Of a stretch of DNA of 64,000 bases, positions 36,118 through 45,908 are shown one piece after another. This DNA comes from Bacteroidota bacterium. Lineage in GTDB: Bacteria > Bacteroidota > Bacteroidia > Chitinophagales > LD1. Under the pieces are notes generated by a model. That model was not told where the DNA came from and ran no database searches. It saw only the letters and a list, made by a program, of their open reading frames with translations. Position 1 is the stretch's first letter. Each line of letters opens with the position of its first letter. A program made the translations under genes and the position numbers. The stretch is taken from contig JAFDYQ010000015.1 of assembly GCA_018267365.1 (NCBI GenBank), positions 1 to 64,000 of the forward strand. Reading direction: 5' to 3'.

Positions 36118-37596
36118 CTATTTCAGCTTTAAGATCATACGTAGACTCTTGCCGTCTACTATAATTACAAACACCCCAAAAAGCAACATAAACCCAAGCG
36201 AAGTAGCATAATGTACCAGCTTAGAACCATCCACTACAGCAAAGGTATAGACAGCATACAGGACTACTGCCAGCGTGATATATAGCACCACTTTCAGCGT
36301 CTCGTATGGTACAGGATAGTAGTGCTGACCCATCACAAATGAAACCAGCGCCATAAGGAAATAACACACCAGCGTAGCCCAGGCCGAGCCCATATAGCCC
36401 ATGGTAGGTATCAGTAGCAGGTTGAGAGAGATGGTCACAGCCGCGCCACCCAATGCTACCCAGGCACCGGTCATGGTGTGGTCCGTCAGTTTGTACCAGA
36501 CGGAGAGGTTCACATAGACGCCGAGGAAGAGATTGGCCAGCATCAGGATAGGCACCACGGGCAGGCCCACGCGGTATTTCTCTCCTATAAAGTGGCCAAA
36601 GAAATCAAGGTTCAGCGTGACCATCAGGAAGATGAAGCAGCAGAAGATCACAAACCATGTCATCACATCTGAGATCGTCCGCCGCGAGTTCTCCTTATCA
36701 GCATTGGCAAAGAAGAACGGCTCCGCCGCAAAGCGGAATGCCTGTATGAAGAGCGACATCAGGATACTGATCTTGTAGCAGGCGCCATAGATGCCCGTCT
36801 GCTCCCGCTTGAAAGTATCTGATCCCACGATATAGTGCGGCAGGATGGCGCGGTCCAGCATCTCATTGGTCACGCCGGCCAGGCCTATCACCACCATCGG
36901 CATGGAGTAGGAGAGCATGCGCCGGAATAGCGGCCTGTCAAATCCATCCTTGATGCTTTGCAGTTGCGGCAGGAGCAAAACCAGTTTTACTGCGCTGGCC
37001 AGCAGGTTGGAGATAAAGACATAGCCCACGCCGATAGCCGGGCTGTAAAACCGCGCCCACAGCGAGGTCGGGTCTTTGTCATAGGCGCTTTTGCATAGCA
37101 CGATGAAGAAGATGTTAAATCCGATATTGACGCCTATCTCTATCAGCTTGATAGCGGCGAACTGTACAGGCCGCCCCTCCTGCCGCAGCCGGGCGAATGG
37201 CATAGCCCCGATAGTATCGATGGCCAGTATGAGCCCAAACCACTTAAAGTACTCCAGATGCTCCTGATAGTGCAGGGCCTGCCCCATGAGCGGTGCAAAT
37301 AGAAATACCAGCGCCGCAAAACAGAACGACATGACAGACAGGAAGATAAGCGCCGTGGAGTAAGTTCTCTGCCCCTCGTCCGACTTACTGAAACGGAAGT
37401 ACCCCGTCTCCATACCAAACGTCAGAAATACCCACAAAAAACCGGTATAGGAGTAAAACTCAGAGATCACGCCATACTCTGCCGGCAGAAAGACTCGGGT
37501 GTATAGCGGTACGAGTAAGTAATTGAGAAACCGCCCGATAATGCTGCTGACACCATAGATCGCAGTCTGGGAGGCTAATTTTTTGAGTGGATTCAA
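36118..37596 (-). CDS. Polysaccharide flippase (Wzx-like, MATE/MOP superfamily)
   Basis: The 492-residue integral membrane protein has 12-14 hydrophobic helices and opens LASQTAIYGVSSIIGRFLNYLLVPLYTRVF, the N-terminal pattern of polysaccharide-biosynthesis flippases. It probably turns over a lipid-linked glycan to the periplasmic face. It is 25 kb from the glycan cluster at 392-11727, so the two need not belong together. It is the first gene of the run leading to dut and rfaE2, and diverges from the MORN gene. Confidence 0.85.
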   Translation of the reverse strand: MNPLKKLASQTAIYGVSSIIGRFLNYLLVPLYTRVFLPAEYGVISEFYSYTGFLWVFLTFGMETGYFRFSKSDEGQRTYSTALIFLSVMSFCFAALVFLFAPLMGQALHYQEHLEYFKWFGLILAIDTIGAMPFARLRQEGRPVQFAAIKLIEIGVNIGFNIFFIVLCKSAYDKDPTSLWARFYSPAIGVGYVFISNLLASAVKLVLLLPQLQSIKDGFDRPLFRRMLSYSMPMVVIGLAGVTNEMLDRAILPHYIVGSDTFKREQTGIYGACYKISILMSLFIQAFRFAAEPFFFANADKENSRRTISDVMTWFVIFCCFIFLMVTLNLDFFGHFIGEKYRVGLPVVPILMLANLFLGVYVNLSVWYKLTDHTMTGAWVALGGAAVTISLNLLLIPTMGYMGSAWATLVCYFLMALVSFVMGQHYYPVPYETLKVVLYITLAVVLYAVYTFAVVDGSKLVHYATSLGFMLLFGVFVIIVDGKSLRMILKLK

Positions 37597-37626
37597 AACC
37601 TATACAAAGATTTTACGTAAACAAAG

Positions 37627-38487
37627 ATGAGAATTAAACGCTCACTTCCCCCTAAGATTATGACCAGAATAGCCATCCTTGTCGCTTTTTTTGTGCTATG
37701 CTACGGTAGTATACATGCACAATCCGGAATCAAATATATCAATGGCACCTACGATGGCCGCCACGATGCCGATGGGCAGCGTACAGGTTTCGGCAATGCC
37801 ATACTAGATGATGGATCTACCTACAAAGGAAACTGGGAGGCCAATATGCGCAATGGTCAGGGCGAGGCTACTTTCCCAAATGGTGACCGCTATGTAGGCG
37901 AGTGGAAAAATGACCAGCGCAATGGCAAGGGTAAATACTTTTTCAAAAACGGAGACATCTATACGGGCGACTTTGAGGCCGATATCATGAATGGACAGGG
38001 CGTCTACCGCTTTGCTAATGGTGATGAATATACCGGTAGTATAGCCAATGGTCAGGTGACAGGTGTAGGCATGTGTCTCTACGCCAATGGCGAGACTTAT
38101 AGGGGCACTGTGCTGAATGGTAAGCGCACCGGCCAGGGCACCTATACTTATCGCGATGGCAAGGTCTATGAAGGCCTGTTCTCAGAGGATATCAAGATCG
38201 GAAAGGGTACGATGACCTTCCCTAATGGTGATAAGTACGTAGGGGATTTCACTAATAATAAGCGCACCGGTCAGGGCACCTACTACTATGCCAATGGCGA
38301 TACATATGAAGGTCAGTTTGTGAATGGCCTGATGGACGGCACCGGCAAGTTCAAATGGGCAGATGGCGACATGTTCATTGGTACCTGGAAGGCCAACAAA
38401 CGCCAGGGCGCAGGTAAGTTGGTATCTAAAGACGGCGAAGAGTCAGTAAAGCAATACTCAGCCGGCATAGAGGTAGCCAGCAACTAA
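37627..38487 (+). CDS. Secreted MORN-repeat protein
   Basis: The protein of up to 286 residues has a signal peptide ending near SIHAQ; ATG 37660 would give a more standard one and is a good alternative start. The mature part consists of ten consecutive MORN-type repeats of about 23 residues (YxGxxxxxxxxGxG, for example YVGEWKNDQRNGKG and YEGQFVNGLMDGTG). In eukaryotes such repeats bind lipids or proteins; in bacteria the role is unclear. It is monocistronic and divergent from the flippase gene. Confidence 0.85.
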   Translation: MRIKRSLPPKIMTRIAILVAFFVLCYGSIHAQSGIKYINGTYDGRHDADGQRTGFGNAILDDGSTYKGNWEANMRNGQGEATFPNGDRYVGEWKNDQRNGKGKYFFKNGDIYTGDFEADIMNGQGVYRFANGDEYTGSIANGQVTGVGMCLYANGETYRGTVLNGKRTGQGTYTYRDGKVYEGLFSEDIKIGKGTMTFPNGDKYVGDFTNNKRTGQGTYYYANGDTYEGQFVNGLMDGTGKFKWADGDMFIGTWKANKRQGAGKLVSKDGEESVKQYSAGIEVASN

Positions 38488-38655
38488 GACCACACATTCC
38501 ATAAATGTTCTATGCGTTTTATGTATATGGAGGTTTTATTCTGATACTTTGTTTCATACATAAGTCGCATATGAACAGATTAAAATGAATATCAGAATAC
38601 TGAAACCGACATTCCTCCTCTGTCGAAAAACTTGAAATTGTAATATATAACAGAT

Positions 38656-39336
38656 CTACGCGTCGAACTTGTAGCCGATGCCTTTGATCGTCTTGAAGAG
38701 GTCCTCACCGATCTTCTCTCTCAGTTTGCGGATATGTACGTCTATGGTGCGGTCACCTACTATGGTATCATTGCCCCATACCTTATTGAGTATCTCTTCC
38801 CGCTTGAATACGCGTCCCGGCTTGGACGCCAGCAGGCACAGCAGCTCAAACTCTTTGCGAGGCAGGTTGATGTCTCGGCCGTTTTGTATCACCTTGTACT
38901 TTTCCCTGTCTATCTCTATGTTGGCCACTTTGATATTGCTCACCTGAGAGCCATCGTCCAGGCGGCGCATCAGGGCGTGTACGCGCGTAGTGAAGACCTT
39001 CGGCTTGATAGGCTTGGTGATATAGTCATCCGCGCCGGACTCCAGACCGGCTATCTGAGAGTAGTCCTCGTCTCGCGCAGAGAGGAATGTGATCAGTGTG
39101 TTCTTAAACTCGGGCATAGAGCGCAGCTCGCGGCAGGTCGTGATGCCATCCTTTACCGGCATCATCATATCCAGCACGATCAGGTGCGGGCGCACTTTCT
39201 TGGCTATCTGTATACCGTCAGCGCCATTAGAGGCCGTATACACCCAGAAGCCCTCTTTCTCGAGGCTATACTTCATAAACTCCAGTACATCCGGCTCATC
39301 ATCTACCAGTAGTACCTTAAAGTCATTCATCTCCAT
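38656..39336 (-). CDS. OmpR/PhoB-family response regulator
   Basis: The 226-residue protein has a receiver domain with acidic pocket Asp12/Asp13, phospho-acceptor Asp56 in VLDMMMPVKDG and Lys108 in DDYITKPIKP, then a winged-helix DNA-binding domain with GRVFKREEILNKVWGNDTIVGDRTIDVHIRKLREKIG. It is similar in type to the regulators that act with PhoR-like kinases, but no kinase gene is adjacent; the only kinase in the window is at 12639. Confidence 0.92.
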   Translation of the reverse strand: MEMNDFKVLLVDDEPDVLEFMKYSLEKEGFWVYTASNGADGIQIAKKVRPHLIVLDMMMPVKDGITTCRELRSMPEFKNTLITFLSARDEDYSQIAGLESGADDYITKPIKPKVFTTRVHALMRRLDDGSQVSNIKVANIEIDREKYKVIQNGRDINLPRKEFELLCLLASKPGRVFKREEILNKVWGNDTIVGDRTIDVHIRKLREKIGEDLFKTIKGIGYKFDA

Positions 39337-39471
39337 GCCATGCTATTTGCCTGCAAACCTATTGACGAAATGTTACCTCAAAGTTAAGATTAGCAGGGAG
39401 CCTGCGGGAATAGAATATTATGGATACAAGGATGCCCTATTAGACCAAAGATACGTATCATCGTCGCTGCA

Positions 39472-40128
39472 ATGCGATTCAAAACCACCGAGCATGAACT
39501 GACGATAGGCCAAAGGCTCTATCGCATACTCTCCGTCACCAACTTTGACGAGCTGTATGATGAACTGGTGTCGAAAGGTTTGCAGCACGAGGAGGTGGCA
39601 GATGAGCGTATTCCTTACTGGGCGGAGCTGTGGCCATCGGCTTTAGGTCTCGCGCTGCATATCGCTACGTATCCAGATCTCATTCGCCATAAAGCTACGT
39701 TGGAGATAGGTGGAGGACTAGGCCTTCCCGCGCTCGTCGCTGGAGCGCTAGAAGCCGAGGTGACATCCACAGATTACCTGCAAGACGCTGTAGACTTTGC
39801 CAGAGAGAATGCAGAAAGAAATGGCATCACAGACATGACATTTCAAACACTAGACTGGAGAAACTCATCCGGCATAGCGCCCTGCGAGGTACTCCTCGCC
39901 TCAGACGTAGCCTATGAGCGCCGACAGTTTGAGCCATTACTGAAGGCCTTTGAAGCTTTAGTCAAACCTGACGGGCTTATCTTGCTGAGCGAGCCTAACC
40001 GCTACATAGCGGAACCTCTTATAGCGGAGCTGCAAGCATCCGGATATAACTTGAAAAAGTATTCCTACGAAGTAGCAATCAGAGAAGTAAAAAGCAAGGT
40101 CTCGGTCTATGAGATAAAGAGAACGTAA
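39472..40128 (+). CDS. SAM-dependent methyltransferase (METTL/lysine-methyltransferase-like)
   Basis: The 218-residue protein has a class I SAM fold: RIPYWAELWPSALGLALHI before the glycine-rich motif LEIGGGLGLPALVAG, then TSTDYLQDAVDFARENAERNG and LLASDVAYERRQFEPLL. The WxELWPSA segment is typical of the Methyltransf_16 group, whose members methylate lysines of proteins or small amines. It is divergent from the response regulator gene. The substrate is unknown. Confidence 0.75.
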   Translation: MRFKTTEHELTIGQRLYRILSVTNFDELYDELVSKGLQHEEVADERIPYWAELWPSALGLALHIATYPDLIRHKATLEIGGGLGLPALVAGALEAEVTSTDYLQDAVDFARENAERNGITDMTFQTLDWRNSSGIAPCEVLLASDVAYERRQFEPLLKAFEALVKPDGLILLSEPNRYIAEPLIAELQASGYNLKKYSYEVAIREVKSKVSVYEIKRT

Positions 40129-40172
40129 CAAATTGTATTTCTCTGCGTCTCCCCGTCTCTGCGGTAAAAGTA

Positions 40173-41192
40173 TTACCAAGTCACCGTGATCTTACCCACT
40201 GTCTTGCGACCCTCCAAAGCAGCATGTGCCTCTGCCAGCTGAGACACGGGATATACGCCACCTACCAGCGGCTTGAAGATGCCCTGCTCATGTAGCGTGA
40301 CCACTTCTTTGAGGCAGCGTGCCAGTGTGGTCGGTTTATTGTCAGCTATCCTGAGCATATTGACCCCTATCAGTGAGCGAGAGGTAGACATAAACTGTAT
40401 GGGATGGTAGAGACCAAAGCCCAGCAGCGTACTGATCTTGCCAAAAATGTTTTGCCCGGTGATAGTAGACGCGCCATAGCAGACGATACGGCCACCGCCA
40501 TGTATGAGTGAGCGGAAGCCCTTTTTCACATTACTACCGCCCACCGCGTCAAAGATGGCATCTACACCCACGCCATTCGTTTTGGCGCGTATCACATGCT
40601 CAAAGTCTTCTGTCTGGTAGTTGATCGCATGCTGTACGCCCTCGTCACGCAGCATTTTGAGTTTAGACTCAGAGCCCGCAGTAGCAAAGATCTCACACTT
40701 CTTGTAGCGGGCATATTGTACCAGCGCGGTACCTACGCCACCCGCAGCGGAGTGTATCAGCACGCGGTCGCCCTCTTGTATATTGGCTGCTTCAGCAGCT
40801 GCATAATAAGCGGTGCAATACTGCGTAGTGAGTGCGGTAGCCTCGCCCACGGGCATATCATCAGGTATCACAGAGATGGCCAGCGAATTAGCAGCAGCAT
40901 ACTCTGCATAGCCACCAAAGCGTGTAAGCGCAGTGACCCGGTCACCCACCTTGGCCGTCTGTACGTCAGGTGCGACCTCTGTGATGCGGCCCACCACGTC
41001 ATACCCCAGTATGGCCGGGATAGGCGGCGCATCCTGATACATACCTTCGCGGGCTACGACATCTGCAAAGTTGAGACCGAAGCCTTCTACCTTGATGAGT
41101 ACCTCTCCGGCCTGTATCTTAGGCACTGGCACCTCTCTGATCTCAAATGCTTTGGTCGCATCGCCGGTGCGTATGAGTACGGCTGCTTTCAT
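40173..41192 (-). CDS. Zinc-independent quinone oxidoreductase (MDR family)
   Basis: This 339-residue medium-chain dehydrogenase/reductase has an N-terminal GroES-like domain (GEVLIKVEGFGLNFADVVAREGMYQDAPPIP), lacks the structural and catalytic zinc cysteines of alcohol dehydrogenases, and has the NADPH-binding AAGGVG in VLIHSAAGGVGTALVQYA. These features point to the quinone oxidoreductase/VAT-1-like branch, which reduces quinones or enones. It converges with the methyltransferase gene. Confidence 0.85.
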   Translation of the reverse strand: MKAAVLIRTGDATKAFEIREVPVPKIQAGEVLIKVEGFGLNFADVVAREGMYQDAPPIPAILGYDVVGRITEVAPDVQTAKVGDRVTALTRFGGYAEYAAANSLAISVIPDDMPVGEATALTTQYCTAYYAAAEAANIQEGDRVLIHSAAGGVGTALVQYARYKKCEIFATAGSESKLKMLRDEGVQHAINYQTEDFEHVIRAKTNGVGVDAIFDAVGGSNVKKGFRSLIHGGGRIVCYGASTITGQNIFGKISTLLGFGLYHPIQFMSTSRSLIGVNMLRIADNKPTTLARCLKEVVTLHEQGIFKPLVGGVYPVSQLAEAHAALEGRKTVGKITVTW

Positions 41193-41305
41193 GTATAGCT
41201 GGTTTAGATATGGCTAATATCGCTGTCAGACGTGCTGCAGCATACATTATTGCAGAAAGATAAGTAAACACCGCAAATCCGGCTATCAACCGCCGGAGAT
41301 GATGA

Positions 41306-42043
41306 CTAGTAGGAAGAGATGGCCTTGCGAGGCTCCAGCTCAGTGCTGAGTACGGACTCTATCAGTGACTGGAAGATAAGCCTGCCATCTGTATTGCCCA
41401 GGTCCTCCTCAGAGGCACGCTCAGGGTGCGGCATCATGCCATATACATTGCGGCCTTCATTGCAGATACCGGCTATATTTTCCAGTGATCCATTAGGATT
41501 GGCCTCGTCGGTTATATTGCCTGCAGCATCGCAGTAGCGGAATATCACCTGGTCGTTATCCTTTAGCTGCTGTAGTGTGGCAGCATCAGCATAGTAGCGG
41601 CCATCACCATGAGCGATAGGCACTTTCAATACAGTGCCCGGCTTCATGGATTGAGTGAGGAGAGACTCCCTGGTCTGGGTCTTCAGATAGATATTTTTGC
41701 AGACGTATTTCATGTTGTTATTGCGTAGCAGTGCGCCCGGCAGCAGGCCCGCCTCGCAGAGTATCTGGAAACCATTGCAGATGCCAAACACCCTTCCCCC
41801 GTTATTAGCAAAGTCTATGACTGCGCTCATGACAGGAGAGAACCGTGCGATAGCGCCTGTACGCAGATAGTCACCATAGCTGAAACCTCCCGGCAGGATG
41901 ATACAGTCGCGATGTGTAAACCCATCGAGGGATGTCTCCTTGTGAAAAATCGACACGACCTCCTGGCCCATTACATTGCCCAGCACATGCATCATATCCC
42001 TGTCACAGTTGGACCCCGGGAAAACTACCACACCAAACTTCAT
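41306..42043 (-). CDS. purQ: Phosphoribosylformylglycinamidine synthase subunit PurQ
   Basis: The start is ATG 42043 (245 residues, [16 protein letters not shown]); a longer frame up to 42199 would run back into the upstream gene. Catalytic Cys lies in [13 protein letters not shown], with the His and Glu of the class I glutaminase in [12 protein letters not shown]. PurQ feeds ammonia to PurL in the fourth step of purine synthesis. It is the last gene of a three-gene run after the hypothetical at 43078 and the membrane protein at 42070, with gaps of 3 and 26 bp. Confidence 0.95.
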   Translation of the reverse strand: MKFGVVVFPGSNCDRDMMHVLGNVMGQEVVSIFHKETSLDGFTHRDCIILPGGFSYGDYLRTGAIARFSPVMSAVIDFANNGGRVFGICNGFQILCEAGLLPGALLRNNNMKYVCKNIYLKTQTRESLLTQSMKPGTVLKVPIAHGDGRYYADAATLQQLKDNDQVIFRYCDAAGNITDEANPNGSLENIAGICNEGRNVYGMMPHPERASEEDLGNTDGRLIFQSLIESVLSTELEPRKAISSY

Positions 42044-42069
42044 ATGATTATACTTTTCAGATTTTAAAA

Positions 42070-43074
42070 CTATACCGGCACGAATATAGGCAGGTATTGG
42101 AATGTAAAGACGGACAAAATTAAGACTATAAACAGGATTTCGGCGATGAAGGTCATTTTTGTTTCTACAAAATACATAGCAGACAAGATACTCAGGCATG
42201 TAAGCATAAATATAAGATGAGTCAGATGAAAGTTAAACACCAACGTGATGGCCAGCAGGGAGAAGAAGCCGCTCATGATCAGTATCGTAATATACTTGCG
42301 GGTCTGTATCACAGATGAGTAGAGGATAGCAGGCACATTGGCCAGGATCCAGGCACCTATCAGCACTATCCATGCTACACTGATCTCTTGCCAGTGGGTG
42401 AGCCGGACCAGAGATAGCGGTTTTCTATTGGGCAGGTTGGCGATATCAGGCAGCATATCAGGCAGCATATCATACCACAGGTAATACGTAAATACGATAG
42501 CCAGCACGGACGTAAAACCTGTAAAGATGATCAGTATACCCTTGATAGTGCCCGTACGCATAGTAAGAAAACCTATGATCACGACGGGTAGCATAAAGAT
42601 GGCCGGGAAATAAATCAGGATAGCAATGCCTGTCAGAAAGCCAAGATCAAATTTATTTGTATAAAGCTTTTCTGGCCGGGAGAGATCAAAGAGCTGATCA
42701 AAAACAAGTAGCATAAACAGCGCTGCCACCAGCGCAGGTCCTAGTACAAGGCACTCCGGGATCATAGATGAAAAGACTACAAAGAGGATACCGCCCAGAT
42801 AATTTTTGCGTGCAGAGACCTTATGGCGGTTTATGATGCGGTTTACCAGCAGCGACTCTATGAAGCAAAGTATCCCTCCGCCTATAGCCAGTCCCAGCTG
42901 ACTGACATGTACCGGATCTAAGAGGTGTATGAAGAGTGCAGATGCAGGCTCAGAGTGGCGATAGATACCACCGAGGTCAAATGTATGTATCAAAAAAACA
43001 AAACGGAACAGTATGATCAATATCACATTGATGACGGCCAGCGCGGGATTGTTTGATTTGAAAAAACTGAACAT
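42070..43074 (-). CDS. DUF6427-like multi-pass membrane protein
   Basis: The 334-residue protein has about ten hydrophobic helices, starts [20 protein letters not shown], and contains [17 protein letters not shown] followed by [14 protein letters not shown]. This resembles the Bacteroidota-specific DUF6427 proteins, which are found near purine and pyrimidine genes. Here purQ follows 26 bp downstream on the same strand. No function is known. Confidence 0.7.
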   Translation of the reverse strand: MFSFFKSNNPALAVINVILIILFRFVFLIHTFDLGGIYRHSEPASALFIHLLDPVHVSQLGLAIGGGILCFIESLLVNRIINRHKVSARKNYLGGILFVVFSSMIPECLVLGPALVAALFMLLVFDQLFDLSRPEKLYTNKFDLGFLTGIAILIYFPAIFMLPVVIIGFLTMRTGTIKGILIIFTGFTSVLAIVFTYYLWYDMLPDMLPDIANLPNRKPLSLVRLTHWQEISVAWIVLIGAWILANVPAILYSSVIQTRKYITILIMSGFFSLLAITLVFNFHLTHLIFMLTCLSILSAMYFVETKMTFIAEILFIVLILSVFTFQYLPIFVPV

Positions 43075-43077
43075 AGA

Positions 43078-44544
43078 TCAATACTGTACTCTGACCAGAC
43101 GGAATGCCCCACCTTTGACACTCGGTATGATCACTTCATTAGGCGCTACCTGCCTGCCCTGGCGGGGTATGAGAAATACATCTTTTTCCTCCTGGCCAAA
43201 CAGGCTGGTGCGCTCTGAGGTGCCGGAGCTGGTCAGGTCATAGCTGTCCAGTGTAGCAGATGCACTGATCTCATCGAGATACAGGAAGTGTACTTTGTCC
43301 TTTTCATTCACAAAAGCGAAAGACGAGTTGAAGCCATCATCATCTTCGCTGAGTTGTTTCTTGCGCATGATATTGCTCCAGTTTATACTGCCATCAGGCT
43401 TGAAAGAAAAGGCAATGATGTCGTTGTAGGCAAAAGTGTATATAGTCCTGTAGGTATTATAGGGTGTACTCATGATGGAGGGCGACATGGTCACTACCTC
43501 CCGTTTGTCACGTATCACAGACTCGGCAGCGATCATGGCCCCACCATCCAGGCGCAGCAGCATCTTGCGGATATTGAATGTGAAAAGCCGGTTGCTCATG
43601 CCTGTGGCATCCCGTCCTGTCAGCAGTGTCATAAAGTTGACCGGAAAGGGAGAATAGGTAGATTGTTTCAGCACACCGTCAGGTGCATCATAGCGCAGAA
43701 AGAAAAAGCCGCTGGCCGCAGCATCAGCAGGGTCACCTTTGGCATCATAGAAACCGCAAAAGATCAGTGTGCCGTTCACATTGTCAAGATCAAACTGAGG
43801 CTCACCAAATATCTCTTTCTCGCACTTGACCGTATAGCTGCTTTGTTTGCCATTATATTTATCTATCCGGATCACATAGAATTCGTCGCCCAAAACATTG
43901 TCTTTGGCATCTTTCTCTGCCGCAAATATCAGGTAGCCGTTACCGGCATTATCTACCAGTGCCTTGGCGTATTCCATGTCGCGCTCCGGGCGGTTGATAG
44001 TGAGGTAGTTCTTGTACAGTACACTGCCAGTCCGATCCATGCACGTCATCTGCATGTAGCGTATCATACCGTCTCCAAACACAGGATAGTAAAAAAGGGT
44101 GTAATTCTGGTCTATGGAAAGCTTGTAGTGCAGATTAGCATCTACCAGATCTCTCCTATCAGCAAAAGTATCTATGATGACCGGCTTACTTATCTCGATA
44201 AACTTTGAATTGACCGGCTGCAGCATCAGTTGGGTTTGCCTTTTATCACCGTGCAGATAGAGTAGCGAGGCGCCCGTGCGGTTCAGCAGGATCTGTTGCA
44301 GATTGCCGTCTCCTGATTTGAAGTCAAGTGTCCGCGCGGCTGCCAGCTTCAGGTCATTATCGTACACATGTATCAGCTCCTCGCTGCCGGAGAATCGTAC
44401 TACATAGCCGTCCTGGTTCTTGCCTATGATACGCACTTTATTCAGCCGGGAGCTGAGCCGCGTAGGAGATGAGAATGAACTGACCTGCGCTATAGCCAGC
44501 ACCTGACAGGATAATAATATGGCAAATAAAATGCCTCTGCGCAT
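43078..44544 (-). CDS. Secreted hypothetical protein
   Basis: The 488-residue protein has a signal peptide (about 1-20, ending near CQVLAIAQ). The mature part shows repeated short strands with Phe/Tyr-rich turns (for example YTLFYYPVFGDGMIRYMQM and ESVIRDKREVVTM), which suggests a beta-propeller-like fold, but no family is recognised. It lies 3 bp before the DUF6427-like gene and so heads the run ending with purQ. Long frames on the opposite strand are shadows. Confidence 0.6.
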   Translation of the reverse strand: MRRGILFAILLSCQVLAIAQVSSFSSPTRLSSRLNKVRIIGKNQDGYVVRFSGSEELIHVYDNDLKLAAARTLDFKSGDGNLQQILLNRTGASLLYLHGDKRQTQLMLQPVNSKFIEISKPVIIDTFADRRDLVDANLHYKLSIDQNYTLFYYPVFGDGMIRYMQMTCMDRTGSVLYKNYLTINRPERDMEYAKALVDNAGNGYLIFAAEKDAKDNVLGDEFYVIRIDKYNGKQSSYTVKCEKEIFGEPQFDLDNVNGTLIFCGFYDAKGDPADAAASGFFFLRYDAPDGVLKQSTYSPFPVNFMTLLTGRDATGMSNRLFTFNIRKMLLRLDGGAMIAAESVIRDKREVVTMSPSIMSTPYNTYRTIYTFAYNDIIAFSFKPDGSINWSNIMRKKQLSEDDDGFNSSFAFVNEKDKVHFLYLDEISASATLDSYDLTSSGTSERTSLFGQEEKDVFLIPRQGRQVAPNEVIIPSVKGGAFRLVRVQY

Positions 44545-44609
44545 GTATCAAATCTAACGAATATCCTGATTGCAATCAGGGCTTATTTAAGCTTTATGTG
44601 CGGGGCAGA

Positions 44610-45908
44610 TTACTGCTTCAGCCTCGGATCCAGCGCTTCTGTGAGGCCATCGCCTATCAGGTTGAAAATAGTCACTGTGATGAAGATATTGAAACCCGGG
44701 AAGATGGCTATCCACCAGGCCTGTGGCACACCACGCGCCAGAGAGAGCATGCTACCCCAGGTCACCTGCTCGGGCGGTACGCCTATACCCAGGAAGGACA
44801 GGCTCGACTCGGTGAGGATAGCAGATGCTATACCAAAGGATACGGAGATCAAAACTGAAGTGAGCGAGTTAGGCAGGGTGTGGCGGATAATAATGCGCCA
44901 CTCAGGGTAGCCCAGCGCCTGGGCAGCCTCTACGTACTCCAGGCTGCGCACACGTAGCAGCTCACCACGCAGGTAGCGGGCTATGCCTGTCCAGCGGGTG
45001 AGACCGATGATCACCATTACCATCATGAGTGACGGTTTGTCCATGATGGCTACGATGGAGAGCAGCAGCAGCAGGCTCGGTATAGACTCCAGTATCTCTA
45101 TGAGGCGGGATACCAGGATATCTACCGGCACAGAAACTTGCGCACCGAGATACGGTATTTTTTTCAGGAACCTGTCCAGCAGATTTGGAATCGCCATGAT
45201 GGAAGAGAAAATGAGGAGGCTGAGTACAAAGTGGAAGAGGAACTTCCATACAGACAGGGCCAGAGCATCACTCAGCGTATAGGACCGCGCGCTGAATGCG
45301 TAGAAAATGGCAAAAGGCAGCAACACCACATTCAGTATGATAGTGAGCCGGGTCATTTTGAGCCTATTGTCACCATAGTATCCTGCCAGCGAGCCAAAAA
45401 ATAATCCCAACAACAATGCTACAGACATAGATACTACACCTACCATCATAGCCACGGTGGTGCCATGTATCATACCTGATAGTACATCTCTGCCCAGATT
45501 GTCCGTGCCGAGGTAGTGTTTCCATCGGGGTGAGGGTACATCCTGCTGCGCAGAGGGACTGACATAGTCCTTATTCTTTATATCCAGTGTGGTAGGAGAA
45601 TAAGGTACCAGGGGCCAGACGACTTTCTGATAGTTTAGGTCACGCCAGTTTACATTAGAGAGTTCTGGAGGCCAGTTAGTGAGCCCCCAGTCTACCCCTA
45701 CACCCCTGAATACAGGAAAATAGGTGTGCCCGTTCAGCTCACAGTAGTAGGGCTTCTCGTTTGCTATAAAGTCTGCTGAGAGTCCTATCAGAAAGATCAG
45801 GATCAATAGACGGAATGACCATAGTGCCGGCTTGTTCTTTTTGAACTGCCGGATGACTATCGCATTTAGGGTCTCAGCCTTTTCTTCTTTATTTTTTTCC
45901 TTAGCCAT
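44610..45908 (-). CDS. ABC transporter permease, OppC/DppC type
   Basis: The 432-residue permease has an N-terminal helix (about 28-48), a periplasmic stretch (about 50-125) and five further helices. The LGTDNLGRDVLSGMIHG segment and the EAA loop EYVEAAQALGYPEWRIIIRHTLPNSL are typical of OppC. It is one half of the membrane channel of a peptide or oligosaccharide importer. It overlaps the OppB gene by one base. The extra soluble stretch before the first core helix is a common Bacteroidota feature. No ATPase gene is near. Confidence 0.88.
   Translation of the reverse strand: MAKEKNKEEKAETLNAIVIRQFKKNKPALWSFRLLILIFLIGLSADFIANEKPYYCELNGHTYFPVFRGVGVDWGLTNWPPELSNVNWRDLNYQKVVWPLVPYSPTTLDIKNKDYVSPSAQQDVPSPRWKHYLGTDNLGRDVLSGMIHGTTVAMMVGVVSMSVALLLGLFFGSLAGYYGDNRLKMTRLTIILNVVLLPFAIFYAFSARSYTLSDALALSVWKFLFHFVLSLLIFSSIMAIPNLLDRFLKKIPYLGAQVSVPVDILVSRLIEILESIPSLLLLLSIVAIMDKPSLMMVMVIIGLTRWTGIARYLRGELLRVRSLEYVEAAQALGYPEWRIIIRHTLPNSLTSVLISVSFGIASAILTESSLSFLGIGVPPEQVTWGSMLSLARGVPQAWWIAIFPGFNIFITVTIFNLIGDGLTEALDPRLKQ

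Noticed and set aside
38537-38599. Inverted repeat TATTCTGAT/ATCAGAATA after the MORN gene
   Set aside because: Arms of nine bases are 45 bases apart with no T-run; in an AT-rich gap this can arise by chance and it is not convincing as a terminator.
12639-39336. Histidine kinase (12639) and response regulator (38656) as one two-component system
   Set aside because: They are 25 kb apart with nothing linking them except family type, so the pairing was not called.
43288-44208. A 306-codon plus-strand frame
   Set aside because: It is antisense to the secreted protein at 43078-44544, which has a signal peptide and belongs to an operon. The translation resembles no family.
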